Assembly: GCA_963932465.1 (NCBI GenBank)
Contig: OZ010787.1
Location: 13,380,926-13,444,925 of the forward strand
Direction of reading: 5' to 3'
Origin: Maratus speciosus
Lineage: Eukaryota > Arthropoda > Arachnida > Araneae > Salticidae
Length of the DNA stretch: 64,000 bases
The translations under genes and the position numbers were made by a program. The number at the start of each line of letters is the position of its first letter. Position 1 is the first letter of the stretch. The notes under the pieces are model-generated. The model worked only from the letters and a program-made list of their open reading frames with translations, made no database searches and was not told the origin of the DNA. Below are positions 36,105-48,429 of the stretch, piece by piece.

Positions 36105-37008
36105 CAGGGTGAGTCATAAGTTCATGCAAACTTAAAAAAATCACAATAAAAGAAGTAAAGCTCGAAAAAAATTTTTTTTTTCTCCATGTATAAAAAAAAT
36201 AATTCCAAACTAACCGAAAGAGGGTTCTCACACGTCATACCGAGACGTTTTATGTAAATAAGGCAACACAAACAGACAAATAAACAAATCACAATAACAT
36301 GGCACTGTGCATTTATTTTAAAGTAAAAGATGTTCAACATGACCACCACCACCAGGTATTAGGCAAGTGCGCCGCTTTTGCCTGTCCACGTTGTGCCTGC
36401 ATTGCAGGAAAGAGATGTATTACCTGACATCACCTTCATGCAGGATGGTGGATCGCCCCACTTTGCACGTGAAGTCAAGCCGTTCCTTTTGGACACTTTC
36501 ACTGAAGACCGAGTGATAAGTAGAGGTTGTAACTTTGAGTGGCCCTCACGATCTCCTGACTTGACACCGGCAGATTTTTGGTTGTGGGGCTACTTAAAGT
36601 CTCGTGTGTACTGGGACATCCAACCACTTTGGTGGAACTGAAAGGTGACGTTCGATGGGCCTCTGTGGCACCACATGCTACACTCGGCTGTAGTAGGCGT
36701 ATTGACGCACCTCACTTGCCCAATACGTGATGGCGGTGGTCATGTTGAAAATCTTTTACTTTAAAATAAATGCACAGTGTCATGTTATTTTGATTTGTTT
36801 GATTGTATGTTTGTGTTTGCCTGATTTGCATAAAACATCTCAGTATGACGTGTGAGTGCCTACTTCTGGTTACTTTTGGAATCATTTTTTTATACATGGA
36901 AAAAAATCCAATGCTCTCTAATCATATTCGCGCAAACCAACTGTTTTTCAAGCATTACATATTTTATTATGATTTTTTTAAGTTTGCACGAACATATGAC
37001 GTCCCCTG
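36105..37008 (+). mobile_element. Mariner-like element with ~260-bp inverted repeats reaching into a transposase relic
   Basis: Ends CAGGGTGAGTCATAAGTTCA and the inverse CAGGGGACGTCATATGTTCG between TA pairs. Inverted similarity continues through AAACTTAAAAAAATCA, CTCCATGTATAAAAAAA, TGCATTTATTTTAAAGTAAAAG and CAACATGACCACCACC for about 260 bases on each side, leaving a central 350-base transposase remnant. Confidence 0.85.
36378..36641 (+). pseudogene. Mariner transposase C-terminal catalytic fragment
   Basis: Contains ITFMQDGGSPHFAREVKPF (second catalytic Asp, MQDGAPPH-type) and WPSRSPDLTPADFWLWGYLK (third catalytic residue region, RSPDLTP-DFWLWG). The N-terminal half and first Asp are missing, removed by the internal deletion. 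The frame ends at TGA 36639-36641, earlier than the family's usual C-terminus. Confidence 0.85.
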
Positions 37009-37942
37009 TATATGAGAGATTATTGCAGCGATCGACTAAAGAAGGCGTAAATGTAGAGTCTATATTTTAATCAAGATGTAATTATTGCTTAATGACAAAT
37101 CATGATGCAGTCATGACAAATCTCATACAAACTGAATTAATACTAGTATACTCCACTGATCAGATATTTACTGATTCTGCAGAGGATTTATAAAATCCGT
37201 TTGTCTAATTCTTAAAACAGCAGCATACCGTCTTTTAAAAGATCAGTCAATCAAAAAGCAGTGCAATCATTTCTCTCCATGTACCGAATGTACCAAAATA
37301 ATAACAAGTGTCAACATCCTGGTGTTTTCCCGAGAAAAAAAAAAAAAAGATCACATAATTGCAGCTCAGCTTGTTTATTACATAATTATTACTTAAAATA
37401 ATAAAGCACTCCCCAATCACTTTGTAGAAACATTTTATAAGATGTTAGTGTCGAAATTCCATAAATCGAAGGACATTCTTCTTCTGATGTCGTAGTTATG
37501 TTTTAACAGGCAAATTCACTGGAAAAAAAAAAATTCTGAGATAGAGCAGCAAAGCTTTATAGTCAACCTGTATGGAAATACAAATATCTTCATTATGACA
37601 AAGCGAATAACCAATAAAAAACACGGAAATAACGGATTATACAAACTGTTGTGACGCGGTTTCTTTTTTGCGCGAAGCAACATTCTAGAACAAATCAGTG
37701 AGAGAAATTTGAAGGGGAAAATAAAAAGGAAGATTTTTGAAAGGGATTTTGAAGAAGGAAAAGCTTTTACTGGCGCAAAACCCAAATGAAAATAAAGACG
37801 CGTAAATTCGATTAGATTGTTGAAAAGAGACAGAAAATAATGATATTTGAAGAGGAAAATAGTGAAATTAAAAGGAAAAAATTTAGAATATTTTTTAGTT
37901 AGGTTAATAATTAAAATATTTTACACACCACACACGTATATA

Positions 37943-38628
37943 TGAAAGTGAATCAAAATATAATGCCTCCATTGCTCTAAATTTTATTTCTTTCACAGCT
38001 ACTGGACTATCCATGCATGATATTATAAAGGTAACTTTACTGTACTATATTTTCCTTTTCAGATTGACTAATTAGAACCATGGATCTGAAGCTAAAAGAA
38101 AGAGTGATCATTGAATTTCTGGCAAAAGAAAGGTTCTGCACCTAAAGAAATCCATAATCGCTTGAAGAATGTTTAAGGGGACGCTGTAATGGACACCAGC
38201 TATGTGCGGCGTTGGGTGAAGAAGTTTGGAAACGGAGAAACGGAAATTACAGATAAACCGAGAAGCGGTCGGCCGGCAACATAAGTCACAGATGCAAATC
38301 GAAAACGTGCTGATGAACTGATTCGGGGAGACAGACGCGTTGCAGTTGAGATTGATTGATGATGCATTGAACGTCTCGTATAACTCTACCCAAGAAATAA
38401 AAGATTTAAATAAAATCATGGTCAAGAAGTAAAAGCCTGAATTTTTCCAAGATGGTTTTGATGCCTGGGTGAACCGACTGTGCAAATGCATGGCGATTAT
38501 GTTGAACGGTAGTTTTGTGTAGCGGACAGTTCAGGCTATGAGGCTATGATCAATAATAAATTCTGCTGTTATATGTTCACTAATAAAGTTTTAAAGACAG
38601 ACGAGGTCTTACTTATTGATCCACCCTC

Positions 38629-38629
<1 letters not shown>
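37943..38629 (+). mobile_element. Internally deleted mariner (Hsmar/irritans-like)
   Basis: TA-flanked ends TGAAAGTGAATCAAAATATA and the inverse TGAGGGTGGATCAATAAGTA. Inside, from the ATG at 38080, the sequence reads MDLKLKERVIIEFLAKE, then in shifted frames LKNV, DTSYVRRWVKKFGNGE and DKPRSGRPAT (mariner HTH and GRP linker). After a deletion comes KPEFFQDGFDAWVNRL and CMA, the mariner C-terminus. The catalytic centre is gone. Confidence 0.8.
38080..38520 (+). pseudogene. Mariner transposase pseudogene, catalytic core deleted
   Basis: N-terminal paired-type DNA-binding region (38080-38350) joined by deletion to the C-terminal FFQDGFDAWVNRLCKCM segment (38435-38490). Frameshifts occur near 38125 and 38175, and a stop follows RPAT (TAA at 38282). 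Opposite-strand open frames here are shadows. Confidence 0.75.
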
Positions 38630-38640
<11 letters not shown>

Positions 38641-38660
<20 letters not shown>

Positions 38661-39390
38661 ATACGAGGATTATAAATATATAAAAGATTTAGCAGAAGCT
38701 AGCATTAATGTGGGATTAAAAATAAACTTGGAAAAGACTAAGATGATGTTCAATTCATTTGCATCAAAAAAGAAAATCGTCTACAATAACACTGAAATTA
38801 AAGAAGTGCAAAGTTATGTGTACCTTGGGCAGGAAATATCATCGGATAATAGTATCATGAATGAAATCAATAGAAGAATAAGAAATGGATGGAGTGCTTT
38901 TGGGAAGAACAATATTATTCTGAAGAGTAACATGACTTTTTGTTTGAAAAGAAAGGTGTTTAACCAATGTGTTTTGCCTGTGCTAACTTATGGAGCAGAA
39001 ACATGGACGCTAACAAAACGGATGGTACAAAGATGACAAACAACACAGAGAAGTATGGAAAGATGTATGCTTGGTATAACTAGAAGAGACAGAAAAAGAA
39101 TAACCTGGATAAGAAGTCAGACGAAAGTTTTTGACATCATTGAAAGAATTAAACGGCTAAAATGGAAATGGGCTGGGCACATTGCAAGAAGACAATACAA
39201 TAGATGGGGCACGAATACCCTACAGTGGTATCCCAGAGATGTAAAACGGCCAAGAAGACGACCTCAAGTAAGATGGAGTGATGAAATCAGAAAAGTAGCC
39301 GGTGTAAATTGGATGACTAAAGCACTAGACAGGAAACATTGGAAAAATCTGGGGGAGACCTACATCCAGCAGTGGATTGAAAACGGTTGA
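38641..39390 (+). pseudogene. RTE-type LINE reverse transcriptase 3' fragment with one stop codon
   Basis: One frame runs the whole length except for TGA at 39034-39036. Motifs: VGLKINLEKTKMM (RT palm/thumb boundary), YVYLGQEISSDN, EINRRIRNGWSAFGK, CVLPVLTYGAETWTLTK, RSMERCMLGITRRDRK, IKRLKWKWAGHIARR, RPRRRPQVRWSDEI and a C-terminal QQWIENG. This series is the C-terminal half of RTE-clade endonuclease-reverse transcriptases of arthropods. The 5' end is truncated at a (TG)n run and the 3' end passes into GATGATGATATATA, typical of RTE 3' microsatellite tails. The endonuclease and catalytic YADD lie in the missing part. Confidence 0.85.
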
Positions 39391-39412
39391 TGATGGTGAT
39401 GATATATATATA

Positions 39413-40170
39413 TATGTTACATTATTAGATCTAATTCCGCGATTTCCTTACCTTATTCTAAATTACTACTTTATATTCACTAAATCCTTATCCTTAAATA
39501 ATCTCTACCGTTAACTCTGTTAAATTCTCTTAAATTTAATTTCTCACTTGTCTAAATCGCTTAAATATTACGCTTTTAGTATTCTTAAACTAAATGTTTC
39601 ATTTCCGCGCCTTTTTCTTTCGAGAATATTCTTTTAGCTTCCATTTTTTTACTTTCCCGCGCATTTCTGAGATTATCCTTTTTCCCTTCAAATTCATCCG
39701 CTAGTTCTGACCGTACTCTTTATATCAGCGACATTCTTAATTATTCATTGGTTGAGAGCGCCACCTACGTCATATTTGTATCCATACATTGAAGGAACAA
39801 AAAGTTGATACTCGCTGAGTTTCAGCAGAATTTTTCGTATTTCCATTTTGATAACTTCCCCTGGTCGCCGTCTAGTATTTTCTATTATCTATAATTGCTT
39901 ACCCATGCTTAAATACTACGTAGCGATGGATTGATTTAAATTTGAATCGGTGGAAACTGAAACGCCGAAAGTTCTTTCAATAAAAGCCTGAGTTTAAATT
40001 ATGCATTGTCTCGATTATTCCGGAGAAACATACACTGGATTGTTATTCGAATTGAAATGTGTTATCTGGCCTTCCACTCGATGACTGCAACTACCTTCTA
40101 ATATCCAGATTGATTATTCATCTACTATGACATCGAAGTTAATCCACACTTTCGAATCACCATATAACGT
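39413..40170. other. Possible solo LTR or unclassified retroelement piece
   Basis: Starts TGTTACATTATTAG after a (TA)n tract, is CT/AT-mixed, carries TTCAATAAAAGCC (polyadenylation-like) at about 39977 and ends near CACCATATAACG before another (TA)n. Composition and signals are LTR-like, but a clear CA end and target duplication are lacking. Confidence 0.3.
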
Positions 40171-40192
40171 AAAATCGTTATATATATATATA

Positions 40193-40646
40193 CCGGGTGA
40201 GCCAAAAGTTCGTTAAAACTTTAAAAACTCCTAAAAAAGGAAGAAATTATGATAAAGGAGTGCGGTTTACAAGAAAGGGCTCACAGGTTAATCGGATTTT
40301 TTTAGCAGAAAAAAAAAAAAAAAAAATTAGTTAAAAAATCCCATTTAGAGGGCGCTGACGACCCGAAACACAATGAACAGGAGAACAATACGCTCCATTC
40401 ATTTGTTCTTCCGATAACAAATGTTCAACATGACCTCCAGAACATTCTACGACACTACCGTTGTCCTGTTCATTGTGTTTCGGGTCGTCAGCGCCCTCTA
40501 CATGGGATTTTTTAACTAAATTTCTTTTGCTGCTAAAAAAAATCCGACTACCTTGTTAGCCCTTTCTTGCAAACCTCACTCCTTTATCATAATTTCTTCC
40601 CTTTTTATGAGTTTTTAAAGTTTTAACGAACTTTTGGCTCACCCGG
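40193..40646. mobile_element. TA-flanked foldback MITE (CCGGGTGAGCC ends)
   Basis: Ends CCGGGTGAGCCAAAAGTTCG and the inverse CCGGGTGAGCCAAAAGTTCG, with arms of nearly 200 bases through AAAACTCCTAAAAAAGGAAG and GGGCGCTGACGACCCG. 454 bases, flanked by (TA)n. Related in end sequence to the MITE at 21321-21750. Confidence 0.88.
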
Positions 40647-41553
40647 TATATATATAATCTGATTACTCCGGAGTATAGCGAACGCTATTGCATTCTTGCA
40701 ACAGGTAAATCATACGTTAAACATTAAGGGGTTTATAGAAATGTTTGAAAGGTCGAAAATTGACAGAAGTTTGATTGATCAGGGATTAGGAACCCTGTAA
40801 TTAATTTAGAATATTACTTTTTTGGCATTTATTTATTTATGTTTTTTGGAAATACAAAAATATTTGTTCAATTGTAGAAAACAATAACTAAAGTTTTAAC
40901 ATTGTGCAACAAAATTAACGTTCTAAAACTAGTTTTTCTACGACCGTGAAATCCAGGTTACATATCTTTGAGACGGCATTTCTTCTTTATACTGTTTATT
41001 CGTTGTTTCTCAATTATGCAACAAATAAACAAAAAAATTAAAAAAATATAATTAATATCCAAAATCCTTAAAAATGTATCAGATTTTTTGTTACAACTTG
41101 AAAAAAAAAATGTTTGTTTGTTTTTCAGGTACAGTTTATAGAAAATTTTATTTCCTTGTATAAAAAAAAGAAAATGAAACATGTAAATCCGTTAATTTGT
41201 TCAAAATGTATCGGGACAAAATTGTTGAATACAGAGTTTCGAGATAACTCAGTTTTAAGTATAAATCTCAGGTTATTAGCGATTCACTACGATTCATACA
41301 CCTGTAATTTTAGGACTTTTCTTATCAGACCAACTGTATACGACACTCTTAACCTCTTAGACTTGAGGTACACTAGTGAACTTCTATTCTTCTCCTCATA
41401 AAAACTAAACTGTTTGATTTTATTCCAGTTTTACTTTACTTCTGTATAGCTGAATGTTTTTTACTTTGGGACAAAACCAATAAATGGCTGCACTGATACT
41501 TATTTCCTTGTAAAATAAATGTTATTTTCATTTGGGTTTGCAAAAAGCCTTAA
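40647..41553. other. Intron sequence, nothing recognised
   Basis: AT-rich; open frames of 74-95 codons on both strands around 40958-41401 are not conserved in any way I can recognise. Confidence 0.45.
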
Positions 41554-42295
41554 GGCGTGGGTCTCAGGACTCTTAAAGTTTAAAAATTTTCGAAATTTTA
41601 ATTTTTTTAGATGTTAAACTCCTATCTTTTCAGAACACTTTGATATAATTTTTTCCTTGAAATTCCCATTAGAACAGAAGTTATGGCTTTTAGAATTATA
41701 CCGGCTCAATAGCTGATTTGCCGTTTCTGAAATTTTGAAGTCATTTTTCTCCAAATGACGATTTTGGGCATAACGCGCAGGATATCTCAAAAACTTCTGA
41801 ATATTTTTTCATGAAATTTAAAAAACGTATGTTTCATGTTAGTTTGTATAAACTGAACCTAAAATTTCCTTTTTATTGTCCAAAAAAATATTCTTTATAG
41901 ATGATTATATTGTTGAAATTTTCAAAATATTGTATAAATACAACTTTGAATTAAAAATATAAAAATGCTTTAAATAAAAATTTATTTAGGTTCAGGGTAA
42001 TTATTACAATCTGACGTAGGCATCATAAGTCTCATTCTGGTTGCAAAATTTAGTTTGAAATCATGCGCGTAAGCTGTTATACCAATTTTTTGTTCGTCAA
42101 ATGTCTGACAGTTTGGAGCACCCTATAAATGCTAATTCTGCATCTTGAAAAATTTTAAACGCATGAAATGAAAGAAAATATTTATATCTCTCATCCCAAT
42201 AAAAATTGTGTTTTAAAATCATATGAGTTTAAGATATTAATGTTGAAAATTGTCTTTTATTTTCATTTTTCCAATTTTATGAGTCCTGAGACCCC
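41554..42295. mobile_element. Putative piggyBac-like MITE (TTAA-flanked)
   Basis: Inverted ends GGCGTGGGTCTCAGGACTC (left) and GAGTCCTGAGACCCC (right), each directly bordered by TTAA (41550-41553, 42296-42299), the insertion site of piggyBac. 742 bases, non-coding. The left end carries a 4-base change or insertion relative to the right. Confidence 0.6.
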
Positions 42296-42326
42296 TTAAG
42301 AGAACTCAGTATATGTCATTTTGATA

Positions 42327-43763
42327 ACAAGTGGGTAAGTGTAATCACAGATCGCACAGAGGGTTTCGTTTAGTATTCCTTTCAAAACACTTTATCCTTT
42401 TGAAAAATCTGTTAGTTCCACATTTCGCAACCAGGGGCGCACTCTATTCTAAACAAACCTCTATCCGAACGAAACTCCGTTTTACATACTATCCGTATAT
42501 ATATTAGTCGAAAGGATTGGGCCCATAGTACGCTAGATAAGTAGGCGCCCCTGGCGGTAAAAAGTGGAACTAAAATATGTAAGGCTATGATGCATAATAT
42601 GAAAGAATGGTCAAAGGGGTGTCGGCAAAAGTTGGAAAAGTGCTCCCCGGGTGAAAAGGGCGCAGGTTAAAAAAATTGCTTAAAATATACAAGTTAAAGC
42701 CCGGAGGAGTAAATAATATAAGACTTTTTAAAAATTTTATGATTTGTCGTGTGGTCTGAGGTATTCAGCTATACGCATGCAAAAATTCATGTCTCCAACT
42801 TAATTAGGGGCTCTCTTAGAAAGAACTGCTTAAAATACATATGTGGTAGCTCAGAGGGTTAAACGTAAGACTTTTTCAACATTTTATGATTTGTCGCCTG
42901 GCTTCAGGTGTTCTGCTACGAGTATGCAAAATTTCAAATCTCCAATTTAATAAGGGGCTCAGTTAGAAAGAATTGCTTAAAATACGCATGTGGGAGCCCA
43001 AAGGGTTAAATGTACGACTTTTTCAAATTTTTATGATTTGTCACATGATGGTGTTCAGCTATAAGTATGCAAAATTTCACGCCTCCAACACAATTAGGGG
43101 CTCACTTAGAAAGAATTGTTTAAAATACACATGTGGGAGCCCAAAGGGTTAAATGTACGACTTTTTGAAAATTTTATGATTTGTCGTTTGATGCGAGGTG
43201 CTCAGCTATAAGTATATAAATTTCACACCTCCAACCTAATTAGGGCTCACTTAGAAAGAACTGTTTAAAATGCACATGTGGGAGAACAAAGAGTTAAAAG
43301 TACGACTTTTTCAAAATTTTATGATTTGTCGTTCGATGTGAGGTATTCAGCTATAAGTATGCAAAATGTCATGCCTCCAACCTAATTAGAGGTTCACATA
43401 GAAAGAATTGTTTAAAATACACATGTGGGAGCCCAAAGGGTTAAATGTACGACTTTTTCAAAATTTTATGATTTGTCGTTTGATCTGAGGTCTTTATCTA
43501 TAAGTACGCAAAATTTCACGCCAACAACCTAATTAGGCACTCACTTCGAAAGAATTGTTTAAAATACACATGTTAGAGCCCAAAGGGTTAAATGCACGAC
43601 TTTTGCAAAATTTTATGATTTGTCGTATGATGGGTGGTGTTCGTGTTCATCTATAAGTATGCGAAATTTCAAGTCTCCAACATGTATAGTTTCTGAGAAC
43701 GGGCTCTGTGACGGACAGACAGACAGACAGAACGAGACGAATCGTCAGATGAACGAAACCCTA
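42327..43763 (-). mobile_element. Helentron-associated (HINE-like) element, family A, long copy with tandem array
   Basis: Inverted relative of 31167-31707: the minus strand begins TAGGGTTTCGTTCATCTGACGA and ends AAACGAAACCC, a GTGCGATC / GATTACAC hairpin, then TTACCCACTTGT. The core is expanded by a ~145-base tandem repeat (42620-43690). The 3' arm of the 5' stem-loop is partly lost in this copy. Confidence 0.65.
42620..43690. repeat. ~145-bp tandem repeat array (about 7 units)
   Basis: Units carry GGGTTAAATGTACGACTTTTT, ATTTTATGATTTGTCG and TTAGAAAGAATTGTTTAAAA. The marker GGGTTAAA occurs at about 42856, 43003, 43146, 43291 (as GAGTTAAA), 43438 and 43585, spaced 143-147 bases. Confidence 0.85.
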
Positions 43764-43856
43764 AAAAAATGACAAAAGTGTCGAATTTCAGATTTTTATT
43801 TTAAAATGTGTCTTAGTATTCCTAGAACATTCTGTCCCAATTTCGGAACGGTTCTA

Positions 43857-43907
43857 TCTATATTAATAAAAGAACAAATCGCTCTGTGTGCGTGTGTGTG
43901 TGCGTGA

Positions 43908-43946
<39 letters not shown>

Positions 43947-46900
43947 GGCGATGGCTAGCGAAATCTACCGCACGTAGAAGTCTGAAAATTCAGGAGTGAT
44001 TAGTCCAAGACAGGTCCTGATGCACCTGAGGCTCAGATTTTTAATTTTTTAAGGGCCGGGGCCCCTGTGCCCCTTTAAGTTTTTATGCACTAAATTGTTA
44101 ATAATATGCCTCTTTTCGATCCGATCTTCTTCGTTTTGGGGGTGAATTCTCCTTTCAGTTTCTGTCCCATTTCTACATTTTAGTTAAGCCCCTGGCACCC
44201 TGTCAAGGGGCCCATTACAGGGACCCTTGAAATTTCAGTGCACTAAATTGCTAATAACATACCTCTTTTCTATCCGATCTTCTTCGTTTTTGGGTTGAAG
44301 TCTCCTTTCAGTTTCTACCCCATTTCTACATTTCAATTAAGACCCTGGCACCTTTGCAAGGGGCCCATTACTGGACCCCTTGAAGTTTTAGTGCACTAAA
44401 TAGCTAATAACATGCCTCTTTTCTATCCGATCTTCGTCGTTTTTGGGGTGAATTCTCCTTTCAGTTTCTGCCCTATTTCTACATTTTCAGTTAAGACCCT
44501 GGAACCCTGTCAAGGGGCCCAGTACAGGGCCCCTTAAAGTTTTAGTGGACTAAATTGTTAATAACACGCCTCTTATCTATCCGATCTTCTTCATTTTTGG
44601 GGTGAACTCTCCTTTCAGTTTCTACCCCATTTCTGCATTTCAGTTAAGACCCTGGTACCCTTTCAAGGGGCCCAGTACAGGGCCCCATAAAGTTTTAGTG
44701 CACTAAATTGTTAATAACATGCCTCTTTTCTATCTGATCCTCGTTGTTTTGGAGGGAATTCTCCTTTCAGTTTCTGTCCCAAAATACTACATTTCAGTTA
44801 AGACCCTGGAACCCTTGCAAGGGGCCCAGTACTGGGCCCCTTGAAGTTTTAGTGCACTAAATAGTTAATAACATGCCTCTTTTCTATCCGATCTTCGTCG
44901 TTTTTGGGGTGAATTCTCCTTTCAGTTTCTGCCCCATTTCTACATTTTCAGTTGACCCTGGAACCCTGTCAAGGGGCCCAGTACAGGGCCCCTTAAAGTT
45001 TTAGGGGACTAAATTGTTAATAACACGCCTCTTATCTATCCGATCTTCTTCGTTTTCGGGTGAACTCTCCTTTCAGTTTCTACCCCATTTCTACATTTCA
45101 GTTAAGACCCTGGCACGCTTTCAATGGGCCAAGTACAGGGCCCTTTAAAGTTTTAGTGCACTAAATTGTTAATAACATGCCTCTTTTCTATCTGATCCTC
45201 GTCGTTTTGGAGTGAATTCTCTTTTCAGTTTCTGTCCCATTTCTACATTTTCAGTTAAAACCCTGGAACCCTGTTAAGGGGCCCAGTACAGGGCCCCTTG
45301 AAGTTTTAGTGGACTAAATTGTTAATAACACGCCTCTTATCTATCCGATCTTCTTCGTTTTCGGGGTGAACTCTCCTTTCAGTTTCTACCCCAATACTAC
45401 ATTTCAGTTAAGACCCTGGCACCCTTTCAAGGGGTCCGGTCCAGGGCCCCTTGATATTTTAGTGCACTAAATTTTAATAACATGCCTCTTTTCTATCCGG
45501 TCTTCTTCGTTTTTGGGGTGAATTCTCTTTCAGTTTCTGCCCCATTTCTACATTTCAGTTAAGACCCTGGAACACTTGCAAGGGGCCCAGTACAGGGCCC
45601 CTGGAAGTTTTAGTGGACTAAATTGTTAATAACATGCCTCTTTTCTATCCGATCTTAGTCGTTTTGGGGGTGAATTCTCATTTCAGTTTCTGCCCCATTT
45701 CTACATTTTCAGTTAAGAGCCTGGAACCCTGTCAAGTGGCCCAGTACAGGGCTCCTTGAAGTTTTAGTGCACTAAACTGTTAATAACATGCCTCTTTTCC
45801 ATCTGATCTTCTTCGTTTTTGGGGTGAATTCTCCTTTCAATTTCTACTCCATTCCAACATTTCAGTTAAGACCCTGGTACCCTTTCAAGGGGACCAGTAC
45901 AGGGTCCCTTAAAGTTGTATTGCACTAAATTGTTAATAACATGCCTCATTTCCATGCGACCTTCTTTGTTTTTGGGGTGAATTCTCCTTTCAGTTTCTAC
46001 CCCATTTCTACATTTCAGTTAAGACCCTGGCAGACATCCAAGGGGCCCGGTACAGGGCCCATTAATGTTTTAGTGCACTAAATTGTTAATAACATGCCTC
46101 TTTTCTATCCGATCTTAGTCGTTTTTGTGGTGAATTCTCCTTTCAGTTTCTGCCCCATTTCTACATTTTCTGTTAAGACCCTGGAATCATGTCAAGGGGC
46201 CCAGTACAAGGCCCCTTGAAGTTTTAATACACTAAATTTTAATAACATGCCTCTTTTCTATCTGGTCTTCTTCGTTTTTGGGGTGAATTCTCCTTTCAAT
46301 TTCTACTCCGTTTCTACATTACAGTTAAGACCCTGGTACCCTTGCAAGGGGCCCAGTACAGGGCCCCTGGAAGTTTTAGTGGACTAAATTGTTAATAACA
46401 TGCCTCTTTTCTATCCGATCTTAGTCGTTTTTGGGGTGAATTCTCATTTCAGTTTCTGCCCCATTTCTACATTTTCAGTTAAGACCCTGGAACCCTGTCA
46501 AGTGGCCCAGTACAGGGCTCCTTGAAGTTTTAGTGCACTAAACTGTTAATAACATGCCTCTTTTCCATCTGATCTTCTTCGTTTTGGGGGTGAATTCTCC
46601 TTTCAATTTCTACTCCATTCCAACATTTCAGTTAAGACCCTGGTACCCTTTCAAGGGGACCGGTACAGGGTCCCTTAAAGTTGTATTGCACTAAATTGTT
46701 AATAACATGCCTCATTTCCATGCGACCTTCTTTGTTTTTGGGGTGAATTCTCCTTTCAGTTTCTACCCCATTTCTACATTTCAGTTAAGACCCTGGCAGA
46801 CATCCAAGGGGCCCGGTACAGGGCCCATTAATGTTTTAGTGCACTAAATTGTTAATAACATGCCTCTTTTCTATCCGATCTTAGTCGTTTTTGTGGTGAA

Positions 46901-48123
46901 TTCTCCTTTCAGTTTCTGCCCCATTTCTACATTTTCTGTTAAGACCCTGGAATCATGTCAAGGGGCCCAGTACAGGGCCCCTTGAAGTTTTAATGCTCTA
47001 AATTTTAATAACATGCCTCTTTTCTATCTGGTCTTCTTCGTTTTTGGGGTGAATTCTCCTTTCAATTTCTACTCCGTTTCTACATTACAGTTAAGACCCT
47101 GGTACCCTTGCAAGGGGCCCGGTACAGGGCCCCATGAAGTTTTAGAGCATTAAATTGTTAATAACATGCCTCCTTTCTATCCAATCTTCTTCGTTTTTGG
47201 GGTGAAGTCTCCTTTCAGTTTCTACCCCATTTCTACATTTCAGTTAAGACCCTGTTATCCTTGCAAGGGGCCCGGTACAGGGCCCCTTGAAGTTTTAGTG
47301 AACTAAATTTTTAATAACATGCCTCTTTTCTATCCGATCTTCTTCGTTTTGGGGGGAAATTCTCCTTTTAGTTTCTGCACCATTTCTACATTTTCATTTA
47401 AGACCCTGGAACCCTGTCAAGGGGTCCAGTACTCTTCCTTGAAGTTTTAGTGCACTAAATTTTAATAACATACCTCTTTGCTATCCGGTCTTCTTCGTTT
47501 TGGGGGTGATTTCTCTTTTCAGTTTCTATCTCATTTCTACATTTCAGTTAAGACCCTGTCACCCTTGCAAGGGGCCGGTACACGGCCCCTTGAAGTTTTA
47601 GTGCACTAAATTTTTAATAAATTGCTTCCTTTTTATCTGCTCTTGATTTTTGGATACATTCTCCATTTAGTTATTCTCCCGTTTCTACATTCCAGTTAAG
47701 ACCATGGATCCGTCTAGGGTCCAGTAGGGCCCGGTCCAGGGCAAATTAAATTTTTTGTGCGCCATGCGTTTTTCACACCCTATTTTTCTTACCTTCGCAG
47801 TGCGTAATCTTAAAGTTGAGTCTGAACTCTTCTCCTTAGACTAACACTCACATATTTTTACTGGGCCCTAGGGCCCTTTTTTAAGCATTTCCCCTATTTT
47901 TTGCACATTTCTTTTAAATTATGTTCTAATGATCCCTTAAAAATAGTCCGATTCACTAGCTTTATTTTTCTAACAACATCTTAGGTTCTCCAGCTGTTAC
48001 ATGAACGACAAAAATATTTCTGACTTCAACTACCACCAATTTTGAATATAAATTGATATAAACTTAAGTTTTATTTAAAGCTATTATTTACAAGCCCCGG
48101 GCAACCCCGGGCGGGCCTGCTAG
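43857..48123 (+). mobile_element. Non-autonomous Helitron filled by a tandem array (4.27 kb)
   Basis: Begins TCTATATTAATAAAAGA after A (43856) and ends with a GC hairpin (GCCCCGGGCAACCCCGGGC region, 48094-48116) followed by CTG and CTAG, with T at 48124. Terminal structure matches the Helitron at 2274-8144. A (GT)n tract (43885-43945) follows the 5' end. No Rep/helicase sequence. Confidence 0.85.
44080..47720. repeat. ~154-bp minisatellite array in the Helitron, about 23 units, with 766-bp higher-order repeat
   Basis: Units contain AAGGGGCCCAGTACAGGGCCCC (partly palindromic), TTAATAACATGCCTCTTTTC, CGATCTTCTTCG and CAGTTAAGACCCTGG. TTAAGACCC spacing is 153-154 bases where measured. The stretch from about 45560 to 46330 is repeated almost exactly at 46327-47100 (offset 766, five units), a recent higher-order duplication. 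Confidence 0.92.
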
Positions 48124-48429
48124 TAAATAATAAAGGAGATATACTTCATTTCCCTAAACCTTCCTGTTCAATGTCTCTTTAAATGCCAATGTTTAAACTC
48201 ATTTTTTCCAGTTCGCATTTTTTTCATATTTTCTTTTTAATCGACATGCTAAGGCTTCTACAATAATTAAGCAAATTGTCTGAAATTTTTTAAAAAGTAT
48301 ATTTAGACCCTGTGTGTGATAACTAAGTATCGGATTTTTTATATGTTTGTAACTTAAAAAAAAAATATGAACTTAAAAACAGGCTATTTTCCCACGTTTT
48401 TTTCCATATACATTCACTATTTTTTTACT

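Noticed and set aside
38108..38491. 127-codon minus-strand frame
   Set aside because: Opposite-strand shadow of the mariner pseudogene.
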